Position numbers and translations under genes: made by a program. This document shows, piece after piece, positions 38,577 to 51,549 of a DNA stretch of 64,000 nucleotides; within the stretch, counting starts at the first letter, position 1, and every line of letters starts with the position of its first letter. The stretch is from Thuidium tamariscinum. Taxonomy: Eukaryota; Streptophyta; Bryopsida; Hypnales; Thuidiaceae. The notes below the pieces were generated by a model that saw only the letters and a program-made list of their open reading frames with translations, was not told where the DNA came from and searched no databases. The stretch covers positions 25,052,386 through 25,116,385 of the forward strand of contig OX344752.2 of assembly GCA_947034885.2 (NCBI GenBank), in the 5' to 3' direction.

Positions 38577-38841
38577 TTGAGTTATTTGTTAAGTCCCCCC
38601 TTACTTTGGGCATGACTTTTTTTGAAGTTGAGAAGGCAACTATAGTTGAAGCGTCAAACTTTTTTGCAAGATACTTATGTCACACGACTTCAAAAGTGGG
38701 GACCAAACTTTTTTAGGCACCATTTTGATGGAAAAATAAGTTTCATACCCACTTTTATTTCAACTTTTTTTAACTCAACCGGCTTTTTCACAAAACTCAC
38801 AGGTTTAAACTCCGGTTTAGGGTACTTTACAAATAACTCAA
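38577..38841 (+). mobile_element. Inverted-repeat MITE (family at 28609), copy 2
   Basis: The ends TTGAGTTATTTGTTAAGT and ACTTTACAAATAACTCAA are inverted repeats (265 bp). It is the reverse complement of the copy at 28609-28872 with about 10 percent differences by eye. Three open frames cross it on both strands. They differ from the other copy by frameshifts and are not genes. Confidence 0.8.
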
Positions 38842-41800
38842 TTGTTCCTATTGTTTGCATATTTATAAGATTGCACAAGTCCTAAGGTATCTACACCTAA
38901 AATGGAACTCTATTTAAAATTGATTCCTATTTTTGAAGGGAAAATAAATGGAGAGGATCCTGAAAATGGTATGCATTACAAGTATAAGTGTTAGGTGGAG
39001 TTAATGACCATTTTGAATAGTGTGCAAGTCTATTTATAGTGCTATAGAGGTAACAACCTTACATGTGGTCCATTTTGGGTAGTGTTCTTGTTGTTTTAAT
39101 TTCTATCTATGACATGTTTCAATACTACTAGTAAGATTTTTTGATGTGCATCAAATGGATTTTGGCATCACCTACATGACACTTTTAGCTTCCTATACCT
39201 TACATCTTTGAAATTTATAACTAATTCACAATGCTTCCAAAACCTATGAAACCACTTTCATTTTGATTTATAGTCCTTTGCTAAAGTGCTGAAAATGTTA
39301 TTCATTTTCTAAAGCATCTTAATCATTCCATAGAGCCTCATTCATGCGATTTTAACTGTAGTTACTATAAGGTTATAAGCTTATTTTTGTTTGGCATGAT
39401 ATATGGAAAAATTAAAGGGATGGCTGATAAGCACATTATCTCATCTTTGGGATGAGATTTTGAGCCCAAAACAAAAAGAAATATAACTTTTCAATTTCAA
39501 AACTTTCTAATTCAAAATTCTATATGTCGGTAGTACATTTGCATCCATATCTTAATCCCTAAACAACTTAGGGACTTACTTTAGATATTTGGAATACATA
39601 ATTTGGAATTTTTTGCATGAAATCTTAAAAGAAGGATGATAATAATGTTACTTTACATACAAAGCTTAGTTTTATGTCATCCTGATAAAGTTATAAAAGT
39701 TTTAAGGTTATCTTCAATTTCAATATTAAACATTGGTAGCTAATTTTTTTTCAAAATATCAATTAATTTTATTTGGTTGTTTAGATTATTACTGATAGAA
39801 AAGATTCGAATTCATCAATTTCCAAAAATGAGATCAAAGGTATGAAGAGGGATGAAGATAGAAAAAAGATAATGTATAAATAAAGATTCAATTGAACTCA
39901 AATTTTTGAAATTTCAATTCAAAACAATAACACTTCTCAAATTTTTATCATAGTTATTAGTAATTATTGTTTTGTCATTCATCAACTTTTCCTTTATCTT
40001 TTATATTTTTTTAAAAGATGAACATTAAAGTTATTTTTGTTAAATTTTTTCCAAGTATTTAAACCATTTTTCAATGTATTGGCTAAAATACAAAAATTAA
40101 GGTATATAATTGTTGTTCTTTTAGAAATAAAAAAAGACAATACCACATCTTTGGAAAGGAGTAGAAAAATAATTAATTTTTGAAGTTTGGGTACATTGTA
40201 TAATGGATGGGGATTTTCAATCCAAAATTTGGGATAGAACGACATACTTTAGATTTGTTAAAGAATAAATATAATTGAGGATTTTAGCCATTCTTTGAGT
40301 CAAGAATCTTGAATCAATTTTTGGGCTTCAAAATACATCAATCCTTTAAGGTTAACTTTGGCCTAATAGTAATAAAAGAATTGTCAATGCAATGGAAGAT
40401 TGTGATCAAAAGGAACTGTAAGAAATTTATTGTGTACAATTTAAACAATAAGACATTTTCATTTGGTACAAGGATACCCAAAATTACTATGATATGTAAT
40501 AAAAAATAATCCATGTGTCAAATTATTGAGGTTTTATCCAAATTAATTTGGAGATCTTTAAGAATCTTTTAAAAATTTGATATTGAAGTGTTTGTATTGT
40601 AAATGAATACACTACTTTATAGGTTTGAAGTTCACAATCTTTGAATTCTTTTTATTATTATTTGGCATTTTCTAAGAATTTTGAATTCTTTTTTAGTTCT
40701 TATTTTGATGTTATATGTGTTCTTGAATAACCTCATGATTTATCTATATATTAGTCATTTTTCATTTGTTTATATCATTTATATTTTTATAAATCTTATC
40801 AACAATAATGCAATATTTGAGACCATTTCTTCATATTCTTTAATATGACATTTCAACAATGCATTATTGTTTTTCTCAATTCTTAATGATGTCAAATTAT
40901 GTAGTAAAAACCATAGCAAATTCTTACAAGTGAATTCAAATTTTCCTATGAATATATATATATGATAAAAAATAACTACCAAGAGAAAATATAACAAAAT
41001 GAATTTTTTGGGGGGAAGACTTAAGTCAACTAGAATTTTGAGTAGCTAAGGTGACAAATAAGCAAAAGATAATTTATTTAGGAGATAATATATGAAACAA
41101 CACTAAAAAAATGTCTCTAAAAATATTTATGTATAATTTGTAAAATTGGTCTATGGCTACATCCATCAATATATATTCTAAGGACATAATCCCACATATA
41201 TGTTGTAGACTAAAAATAAATTGGATAAAACATTCATGGGGTAGATAGAAAGATAGGATTCTCTGAAAGCATCACTACTCGTGGCTATGGTTTATTTTTA
41301 TATAATGGCTTTTAATATCTATAGTCACACCATAATCTCAATTTCATGACAAATGTCTATAGTATCTTTTAATTTGTTCAACCTTTATAATTAACTTTAC
41401 AATATTCTTCATCATTCAATTATTCTCATTTCCATAGCAACTACACAATCATCAATCTTTATAATTAAATAATTTTCATTAACTATGCACTTTGATTGAG
41501 AATTGTCTTCTCAAACACATTTTTGGGTTTAGGATGTTTGACATCATGTGTTGTACTAGACACATGTTGAGTATCTATGACACCTCGGTTATGTAAAACC
41601 ATTATCAATAGCTCAAAAAAATTAAAATCTCACTATAATTATGAACCTAAGTTTAGAATGTAATATACATTCATTAAATTGAAAGACTTCGTTAGAATGA
41701 AAGTTCAATATTTCAAAATCATAAATTTTTGATAATTTATTTAAAAATCAACTAGACATTTAGTCAACTAGACATCTCAAGGGCTCTATTAGACATTGTG

Positions 41801-44012
41801 TGATGTCTATTTGTTGCATTATTGTGTTGTCTAGGTAGAAAACCATACTTTGATTTGTTTTTAATCATGCACAATCAAACCAAAAAAAATAACAATCTTG
41901 ATAAATAACACTCATTTTCATCCTACAATTTTTAAACTCACTCAAAATGATTTTTTCTTGAATTTATTCACTTATTTGGCTATAGTCTTCAATTAATCTC
42001 ATAGTCATATTCTTTAGGTAATTGGCCATCTTGCATTGGCCATGGCAATAGTCAATATTCAATTTGAATTTGAATCAAAAAATACAACACTCTCTTAGTA
42101 AAATAAGTAGAAGTGCATGGTTATAATTCATCATTTATGCGCAATATCTTTGTGCTCTCTCAATAATTACAATGACCATGGTTCACTAAATTTAAATCTC
42201 TACAACTTTATCACTCATTAAAATTCCAGTGCTAATAATTTAAACCATATGCACCTGCATCCAACAAATCTAAATCATACATAGACAGTGTTTATATGTC
42301 ATCAAACATAGTCTCATACAAATACATTGCAAAATAATTGAATGACACTTGGATTGATTTGTAAAAAAGAAATACACAAAAGAATTTATCAAAAAATACT
42401 CATAGAAAATGTGCATAGAAATATACTAAAAAAACAAAAAAACACAAAAGAAGATAGACTAAATTCATTTGCTCTCTTATAAAATAAAAATTCCTAACTA
42501 CATATACTCAAAATTTCTTCATTGACATCCCTTCACTTGTAATTGTCCATAGTCATTCTATAGTATTAACACTTTAATCCATCAATAGACACCTCTTGAG
42601 ATCTAATTCAATTTGTGTTCACACTTTACAAATTTTTGAAAATGAAATTCATATATTATTTATTTTACACCACAATCATGACTCCTTAAGCAAACTTTGA
42701 ATTTCATATTCACTATATATTTTCACTAACACTTTCAACTCTAATCTCACCTACTAGGACACAATAGGTGAGGCCAAAATCCTATTGAATTTTAAAGTCT
42801 CTCTTAGTATCATCACAATTTGTAAAAGAATCTTCAACATCCTTGAATACTAATGTATCAAGTCCATTTTTCCATACTATATTTTTCATTTTCAACCATA
42901 TGCTCTTGAACTATCTATGGTGATTGGTGAATCCTACCACCTTCACACCCCACCTATTCACACCCCATGCCAAAAATCAATGGCCATCCAATTGAGATTT
43001 AAAATAAAAAGGCCCCACTATTTTAGCCATTGATCTTAAAAAAAATGAACCACTCATGCCCTAGTGAATCCATGAAAGGGTTTGAACTTTTCTTCTCTCT
43101 CTGCAACAATTAGGCAATACAATTTGGTGTTTCATTCTGTTAAATCCTTTGTCATGGGGCCAAATTTTAGATTCAAATTCTTCCCTAACTACAATTCAGT
43201 TTCAATAACTTCCATTACATGTTGCATGAATCAAATTCAAAAATTCTACTTTTTAATATGTTTTTGACTTTTTGTGTTCAATATGGTTTTGCATATTGAG
43301 TCTAATGTTCTTCAATATCTATTCAAGCATTTTCGTTTTCAAGGTGTCTAGTGCTCATATTTTTTACTAGACAAAGGGAAGAGCTCTTGCAAAGTTGATG
43401 GAATGTAAGAGCTAGGAGACAGGTATGTAGGTGAATGTAAATTCTTGACTTATAAATTTAATATGTGTTTCTTTCGCAAACTAAATTTAGCATTCAATTG
43501 AATCTCTATTTTGTTATACAGTCTTCAATGTGATTTCTATAAGAGATAAATCTCAATTAAGATGTCTTAGTAAATTCCATTTCCAATTTTTACAATAAAT
43601 TGTAGTTTCAATAAAGAAGAAACTTCAACCCTAAATTTAAAAGAATAATGTAAATTCAATGTCATAATATACATTAATCATATTTCCTCTCTTCATTTCA
43701 ATTTAGTTTTCAAAGTCCATTGTTGAATGCAATTTAAATTCAAAAATTCAATGTGAAATGCACTTTAAATGTAGAAGTCATAGACACTATCCTCTCTATT
43801 ATGGCTTTCATTGGAAAAACATTATGTGTACATTGATTACATGCACAAGTTGGACTAAACTACAGCACAATGATTTGGGTGTTAATTAGTTGTAATGTAT
43901 GTTCACAGATATGGGTCCTCTATTGTTGCAAATATTTAAAAGTGAAGCCAAAAGAAGGAAAATGCATGCAAATGGAAAAGTCCGATAGGCAACAGGTTCA
44001 ACAACAATTTAG
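38842..44012. other. AT-rich intergenic DNA, no supported gene
   Basis: The frames at 39994-40997 and 43082-43267 are short and compositionally like the background. Small direct repeats occur at 41747-41810 (ACTAGACAT phrases) and 42945-42970 (CACACCCCA phrases). I found no terminal repeats or recognisable exons in this 5 kb. Confidence 0.5.
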
Positions 44013-45833
44013 AAGAAAAACACAAAGCAAAAAACATGTGGCCTTCAAAAGCCGTGTAGTATATCCAAAAAATTTGATATTAGTGCAATGATATCAATTG
44101 GGTGTAGTGACATAGAGTCCACACATTTGCAACAGATGGAAACTTTTATTGAAAAAGAATGCATCTCTAGCTTGTACTCTATAGAATGAGGCAAGTCTTT
44201 GTTGAGACTACACCTCCAAATGATATGGCTGATTGTTGTTGCATCAATGGCCATTGTCAACAAAAGAATAAAAGCTACATTTGGCTCGAATAATCTTGAT
44301 TACGCTCCATTGGGTCATCAAATTCTCTACAAGTCATTGCACAATGTAGGTTTGTATACCTACATTGGCATGATTAGTTATAGCATGAAGGATCGAGGAA
44401 AAGATCACTTCGAATGTGTCCATTGCCATATCACTGATGGTGAAATCAAGGAGGGACTTGAGGATTATATAAAATATGGCACCCCATTTGTGAAAAATAG
44501 AATCGTACTTATTCACAAGAACTTAATAGAGGGTGATTGCAAGAAACACCGGTCCTATTTCCCGTCACAATTAGAGTGACGTTGTTCTTTTTTGCTATAA
44601 CTTTTGAATTAAAATATTTAAAAATATGAAATAATTATCGGACCCCTATAACTTGATTATTTTTACATCCCATATTTTTCAAAAATTAAAAAAAATCATT
44701 TTATATTTAAAATTACATTTTGCTAATTTGTCACAAACTGAGGTTTAGGGGGGTTTACTATGTTAGGAGTACCCAAATTTAATAATCTAAAGTTGAAATT
44801 TTCATGGTGCATTAGCATAGTAGGAAAGCATATTGCTATCGAAGGAAATCTAAAAATACATTATTTTATGTCCTCCACATGCGTGCAAACAACACTCCCA
44901 TTGCACGCAATTTCTGACCATTGATAATAGAGCTGAGATTATTTTTTTGGTGAAATGTCATCACCATCAGCTCTTCCCAAATGGACAATTTTAAGATTCA
45001 AGAAAAATAACTATTCCTATTTTTTACAAATTAAAATGTAAATACGCCCATTTTCATGAGATTTTCGACTTTTCTAGCTCTCCTATTTGGAGAATTTTTC
45101 TAATCTTTTCCTTCATAGGATATCTTCTTCTTTAAGGTTTATACATTAGACATATTTTTCATATTTTCTTAAAATTAATTTTTTAATTAAATAGTACTCC
45201 CAAAGAAAACATCATCCATTTCCAAAACGCTACGGAAAATGGATGGTATTTCTTGCAACGACCCTAGAGCATGTGGACACTTTTTGCAGATACAAATTAG
45301 AGAAGTATATAGGGGACACATTGTTTGGAGTGTTGTTGCTTATGTTAAGATGCAATCAATTCATCCCCTAAACTTCATGGGTCTTCCTTATCATATAGAG
45401 GGGTATGGAGTACATCCAGGCATCGGCACTTTGGAAGTGCATGATTGATCCATCCTTTATTATTTTGTAGGACATCACACATATTTTTTTAGCACATGAA
45501 TCCCGAGCCACAACTAGCAAATCTCAGCAAGCAAAGGTTGGTGGCAGCTTTCGATGAAGCATGCAAGGGCACATTGAGGGACTATAATCTTCCAAGTACC
45601 CCTTACACCTCTTCTTAAATTTTAACCATTACATTGCAAAAAGTGATTGAAGACTCCTTATATTATCATAGTTCAACACATTTACTTCCAAATTTCTTAC
45701 AAATATCATGCTCGGCAATGCAAGTCGAGCAATTGATGAAGTCATTGTCCTCGACAACGGTGACAACGACAGTAGTGAGGAGTCTATAGTTTGTCATGGA
45801 CCAGGTGCAGATGCCATTGCTATACAAAACTAG
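44013..45833 (+). pseudogene. Decayed unidentified coding region interrupted by a transposon
   Basis: One reading frame is open from 44013 to a TGA at 44187, then from 44190 to 44530, where a transposon (copy C) begins. Skipping that element together with one 4-base target copy, the same frame continues at 45269 to a stop at 45369 (148 codons after the TGA). Composition is protein-like and includes a CxxCH motif (ECVHCH) and DRGKDHF. Two further coding-like pieces follow: 45496-45618 (MNPEPQLANLSKQRLVAAF..., preceded by a TTTTTTTTAG acceptor-like site) and 45708-45833 (Asp-rich, IVLDNGDNDSSEES). GC content is higher than around it. I do not recognise the family. It may be a host gene or the ORF of a larger mobile element. 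The in-frame TGA and the insertion argue for a pseudogene, though introns could explain the gaps. Confidence 0.4.
44531..45264 (+). mobile_element. GGGTSATTGC-family transposon, copy C (734 bp)
   Basis: The left end is GGGTGATTGCAAGAAA and the right end TTTCTTGCAACGACCC. A perfect 4-base duplication, TAGA, flanks it (44527-44530 and 45265-45268). The interior is the reverse complement of copy B. It carries TATAACTTTTGA near the left end and a GTGCAAACAACACTCCC block in the middle. It encodes no transposase, so it must have been mobilised in trans. Confidence 0.9.
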
Positions 45834-48800
45834 TTAGATCAACCTCTGTTAATTCCTGTAACACTGGGCCAACGTGACAAAAGCACCAACTTTGTAGTAT
45901 AGCATAACTGCCATGATAGTGCATGATTAACTCAGAAAATTGAAGAGCAGTGAAGAATATCGAAGGCATATGCACACTCCTGTAAAATGTTGGCAATTAA
46001 TAATAAAATGCCATGTGTGGCACTTGTTCCATTTAAATTGTATTGTCATAAAAATCTTCAAATTGACACTATGCACTCTAAAAACAAATCATAACTAAGA
46101 CTAATATAAAAATATTTGAAAATAATTTTAGAAATTCTAACCATATCAATCACAAGGTACAAGCAATAAAGTGAAAAAAAACAAGTTTTTTTGTTCCTAG
46201 CTTTAGTAGATCATTCTAAGACTTTGGGTCCTCCTAATTTAAAATTTTAGTACTATAGATGGATTGTGAAATTAAATTCTCTTGTATTGAAGACTAAATT
46301 GACGGTTTGCAAATAAAACCCTTCACCCCTTGTCTTATACTTTTCATTCTTAAGAAAATGTTACATTATAGTAGGTACAAGATAGGAGAAAAATTAAATT
46401 GTTGATAGCTCTATAGTGAAATTGAAACCCACTAATCATGATGGTGAGATTATTTTAGAAAACAAACTATATTATAAACAATTTTTTTTTAAATTGTTAA
46501 AATTGAGTTCATAAACAAATCTATTAGGCATAATTTTCTTGAAAATTTGCAAAGATGGTTTGCAAAACAAGAAGCTTCATCATTTTCACATTACTTACTT
46601 ACATGGAATGAATCAAACATTTCAATGTAGAAAAATAAAATTGTACTATATATATTATTGTAGTATAGTGTTTGCTCTTGGGCACTAATTGAAATAAGAA
46701 TGATATTCCAAGAAAACTAATCAAAAATCTTGTCAAAAATTGAAATGGTAGATATCTATCCAAATATTGAGAGAGAAGACTATGGAAATCCTCTATAGGG
46801 GCTCTTGGGCATGAATTTTTTTTAAACACTTAATGTATAATTTTCATCAAGATTGAATAATATCTGGTTGAGCTTCGTCATGATGAGTTATTTTTCATCA
46901 TATTTGGGGACAAAGTTAAAATTATCTTCCGATGTACAATAAATAACTATAACCTTTGTTCACAAGATCATAACCTTTTTTGTAATTCTTTTGTTTCATT
47001 TGGTTAATCAAGAGTTATTAACTAAAAGTCCAACCAAGGTCTCTCATTTTATTTAATAAAAATAAGATAATATTTTCCTAAAAAGAACTCCTATACAACA
47101 ACAATCTCTTGAAGAAGGTTCCAAATCTTCCAAATTATCTTGACTTGTTTTTCTTGCCTCCATAATCTACATCTCACAACAAAAAAGAAATAAAAATAAT
47201 CCATTAATTTGAAGCATGTAAAAAAGATAATAAGATTGAAATAATTTTTTTACATTAAAAAACATTGACTTTAGTCATTATTTCTATATCAATCTACTCA
47301 AATTTAACTTGTTGCCTTTCAATAAAGTTATCATATTTAAAACAATAGCTTCTTGTAAAAGATTTAACATCATAAATTGGTAGGAAATGCAAACATGTTG
47401 ATAATAAAAATGCTCACTAGCTAGATGTATGATTTTAGTATACTCATATACTAACAAAATTTTGAGCACTAATGAATTTTACACATGGTACTTGATTTAT
47501 GCGCATATTTTAAAATGCTAGGTTTCCTCTTGAATGCCAACAAAAACAATTAAGAATATACTAGTTTGCTAATAGAAATTATGCTCTAAGTTTAAAGTAG
47601 TGTTCTTAGATGCACTTACCTTAAGTTGCTCTTTTGCAACTAATTCCATAATTGAAGCAGATATATATGACCTACAAAATTACATGATTCGATCAAATTA
47701 TTGCTTAAGTTCAAATTACACTTTGAAATTGAAATTTGAAATTTTTTGCATATCAAAACTTAAAAACCTTAAAAAAAATAGCATCTATTATTCAAAATAT
47801 ATTTGTTTGTTTTCTTTAATAAGCCCAAAACTTTGTATACATACTTACTTGCAAATTTCGCAACATTTCAAAATACTAGAATCCTTATTGATGAACCATT
47901 TCAACAAACAATATTTGTGTCCTTGGCCAAGACTCCCCTTGCAGCAACAATCCAAAAACATTAGAGGATTTTCATCTTCTGATTGTTGCTCCATACAAAT
48001 CCTGAATTCATAACATAAGAAATAAACAATTAATTATCATCAACATCCTAGGAGTTGATACTAATTCTAATATATTCAATCTTAATAATGTATAAACTAA
48101 TCAACTTGATTAATATTCAAACATTATGGTTTAATGCAATAAATTCATATAAATTTAACAAAAGCTATTTCTACAGTATTTAATAATACTATTTAGGTTC
48201 TTTAATTTTCAAGATTGAAAATTTATTTAAATAATTTCCAAAAAAATCAAAATTGTAGTTCATTATCAAATTGCTTTTGGCTTGACTCAAAGTGCATGTG
48301 GTGATGTAATTTGTATATAATCAGTTTAAAATGCTTTAATTGAGTATTAAAAATATATGGAGAAATATATTCATCGAGGTATACCTGCAAATTAAAGTGT
48401 TGTCACTTTCAAAGTTGTTTATATCATCTATATGACATTTGTCATCCTCCAAAATATTTTGGGTGCATACAAAACCACTATCCATTTGGAAGTTTCTATT
48501 AGAATTGAATTCATAATTGTTTGGAATATTTTTAGTTTGTATTGGATTAGTATTAATGTAGAGAATTTCCATTGTTGTCATTGTACAAACTTGATTGTAG
48601 TCTAGTTATCCTTGATAAACTTTCCATTTATAATTGTTATTGGATCAACATTACATGATTCTAATTTATTGTACTACTTTAGTTTTATTGAATGTGTATA
48701 TTAACATGAATAGCAACGCTATAGAATTGATATTGTTTGCTCAAGATACCATGATTATTAAAAATATGGAAAATCATGAAGAATGCAAAGAAATACTATT

Positions 48801-50965
48801 ATGTGCATCTACATTGAAATGTGTTTTATATGACTAAGTCAAGTTAAATGAATCAAAAATGCAAATAAGGTATGTCTATACCTCTCTCTCTATACATATA
48901 ATGGTAAAAATATATAAAGAATAATTTATTATTAAAATAAATGTAAAAGATAAATAAAAATAGAAACTAAAATAAGAAATAATCAACTTCAATTTTAATT
49001 ATAAAAATTTATATATCTTCTATTTTTAATTATAAAATGTGAAGATGAAGAATATTTTTGTAATCTATAAAAATTTGTCAATTTTTCTTGCAATTGGTTC
49101 ATGAAAACTAATCACATAAACATATGAACTCTTAGAACAACAATATAAAATTAGAAAATTAATGAACCTAATTGTAATAAAAAATTTTAAACCAATTTTT
49201 GACAATGTTGAATTAAAGTACAAAGGCCCTTAGGGGGCACTCCTTTAAAAACTCAATGGACAAATGTAGTCATTGCATGTCTCACTGCATGTATTTAGAC
49301 AAAACTATTATGTTAATGAATTTGTTGGAATTTGGTTCATCTATTAAAATTGTAAAAGAATCACTTGAGAGAACTATAATACAAATTTACGAAAAGAAAT
49401 CTCATATCATTTTGAAATCATATATAGAAGCTAAAGCTTTATATAAGTCCTTACATTCCTATGTACATAGCTAAATTTTTTTGTTAAAAACATGCTATTG
49501 TATTGTGTCTTGAAGTGCTCTGATGTTCAATTCTTGGACAATGTACAAATTGAAAATGAGATTTCTTTTTCATTATAGCTTGGATTAAAGTCATCCTAAT
49601 TTTTAGAGATACTTTATGAAGTTGTTGGCCTATCCAAGGACTAGATTTGGTGTTAAGTTAGAGTACATATTTTTTTAAATTATGATGTGGAAGTATGTCA
49701 AGTAGTTGACAAAGCCAAATTTACATTGACTCTAGTTCAAGCCTAGAATTTCAAAAATGAGGTTATAGAATCAAAGAACAAAAGATTCCAAAAAATCACC
49801 TTGTCAAGAGAACCACATTTCAAACATATTCTAACAACAATCACTCCAAAAATGATTATATTTTGCTTGTAATCGAATTTGGGAGGAACTTTGGATTTTC
49901 CTTTCAAAATTTATTGAAGAATATTGATGATAGTATTGGCAAATCTAACTGAGTGAGGCAGTAATTGCCTCTTTTGAGCCCATTGCCCATTGTGTGACAA
50001 ACTATTACACAATGGGCTCTAAAATTTTTAAATTAAATTAAATTGTAAAATATTTAATATTTAATTTAATTTGGTTTTGTATACATACACCACCCCTTAT
50101 AATTTTGAGAAAGTAGGGTTCTATACAATCAGTATAGGATAATATAAATGTCATCCGTATTCATATCTTGTATGTGTATCTAGTATGTATAGGTCATATC
50201 CATATATTGTATTCATATCTTATACATATATATATCATATCCATATTTGTATTGAATATTTAAATACTCATTTGCAGTATTCAAATATCCGTATCCATAT
50301 TTGGTATTGTATTTGAATTTGTATTTGGAAAACTCAAATTAAATCTCACAAAGATCAATGGCTTGTGATTTTTTGAGAAATGAATGACTTTTGGAGAGGA
50401 AGCATTATTTTTTTCTTCTTAAATCAATGGCTTGTGATTTTTTCGAGAGAGGGGGGGAACTAATGCAAACTAGAAGGTGACAACCTCTTTTGAATGCATT
50501 GTGTATGGATTGAATCTAAAATTCAAACTCTTCAATTTTTATTTGCATCTCAATTTCAAAATATTCTTCCAAATAGTACTTTATGGTGACTTTTTGAATT
50601 TGTTAAACAAAATTAGAGAAAATTTGGGGTTTGGGGAGACTCATTTGATTTGGGATAGTTGGAAAACTACAACAAAAGCAAAAGTGATTTTTAAAAACAT
50701 TAAATATATTAAAAATCCACAAATTATTTTGGTATGTCACCTTAAGTGTTGGAAAATATTATCTTAAGACTATTTATTTTTTTAAATTATTCTATTATTA
50801 TTATTATTTCTTGTAATTGCAATTGTATTGAAAGTGAAATGGCTCTTCTAATGATGCTAGTTGATGAATGCAAAGACATGAGTCTTGAACCTGGTTGTAA
50901 ATATGTACCTACAATCATATGAAGGTGTTTATAACATATTTACCTATACTGTAGTTATACTATAA
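45834..50965. other. AT-rich intergenic DNA, no supported gene
   Basis: The 137-codon frame at 47600-48013 and the smaller ones at 48336-49474 and 50477-50767 are Ile/Leu/Lys/Asn-rich and unrecognisable. A short hairpin (CCCATTGTGT/ACACAATGGG) lies at 49984-50013. An A/T palindromic tract is at 50023-50072. A degenerate run of CATATCC/GTATT phrases is at 50140-50335. Confidence 0.45.
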
Positions 50966-51549
50966 TTAACCCCTAAAGAACCACATGACCATTGAACATA
51001 CACAGGAAATCTTGGGTAGGTTACTCCAAAGTCATTTTTAGTCAAATGTTCTTGAAATTTGAACACAGTGTATAAATATGTACCCCCTATGTAAAAATCC
51101 AATTTTTTTTCCGATCGGATGCCCGAATCAAAAGTTATGCTACCCTGAACTTTTTGAGCAGCTCAAGTAGCTTCGAGCAACTTTTGCAAAACTCCTCCAT
51201 TACTTTCGAAATTTGGCAAATACGTAATTTATATGATGTAAGATGAAAATGTAAAAAAAATAACCATATATGTAATGTAAAAATCTCATCTAGAAGGAGT
51301 TAAAGGTTGTTGTCCCTATTGGGCAAGGTAAAAAAACCCTTTTTTCTTCTAGCTTTGAATGTTATAATCTTTCAATCCATGTGGTCAAAGTTTCTAAAAA
51401 AATTTCCACACATTCCTATAGTAGTCTAGTTCATATTTTTATGGTTGAATCTTGAAAAAAAACTTTTTTCTTTCTTTTTTCACTACCCTAGAAAGTTGCA
51501 ATTTTTCACAATTTATGTTTGAAATGTGCCTCGATCCTTTAGGGGTTAA
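50966..51549. mobile_element. TTAA-bounded transposon, 584 bp
   Basis: The left end TTAACCCCTAAAGAACCA and right end TCGATCCTTTAGGGGTTAA are inverted repeats with TTAA at each edge. TCAAAAGTTATG occurs at 51128. The interior is diverged from copies 1 and 2, so it is a separate subfamily, and it has no coding frame of note. Confidence 0.75.

Noticed and set aside
47600-48013. 137-codon plus-strand frame
   Set aside because: Ile/Leu/Lys/Ser-rich translation of AT-rich DNA with no domain and no neighbouring exon signals.
50023-50072. A/T palindrome considered as an origin or matrix attachment site
   Set aside because: Low-complexity A/T sequence of this kind is common throughout the window, and nothing specific supports a function.
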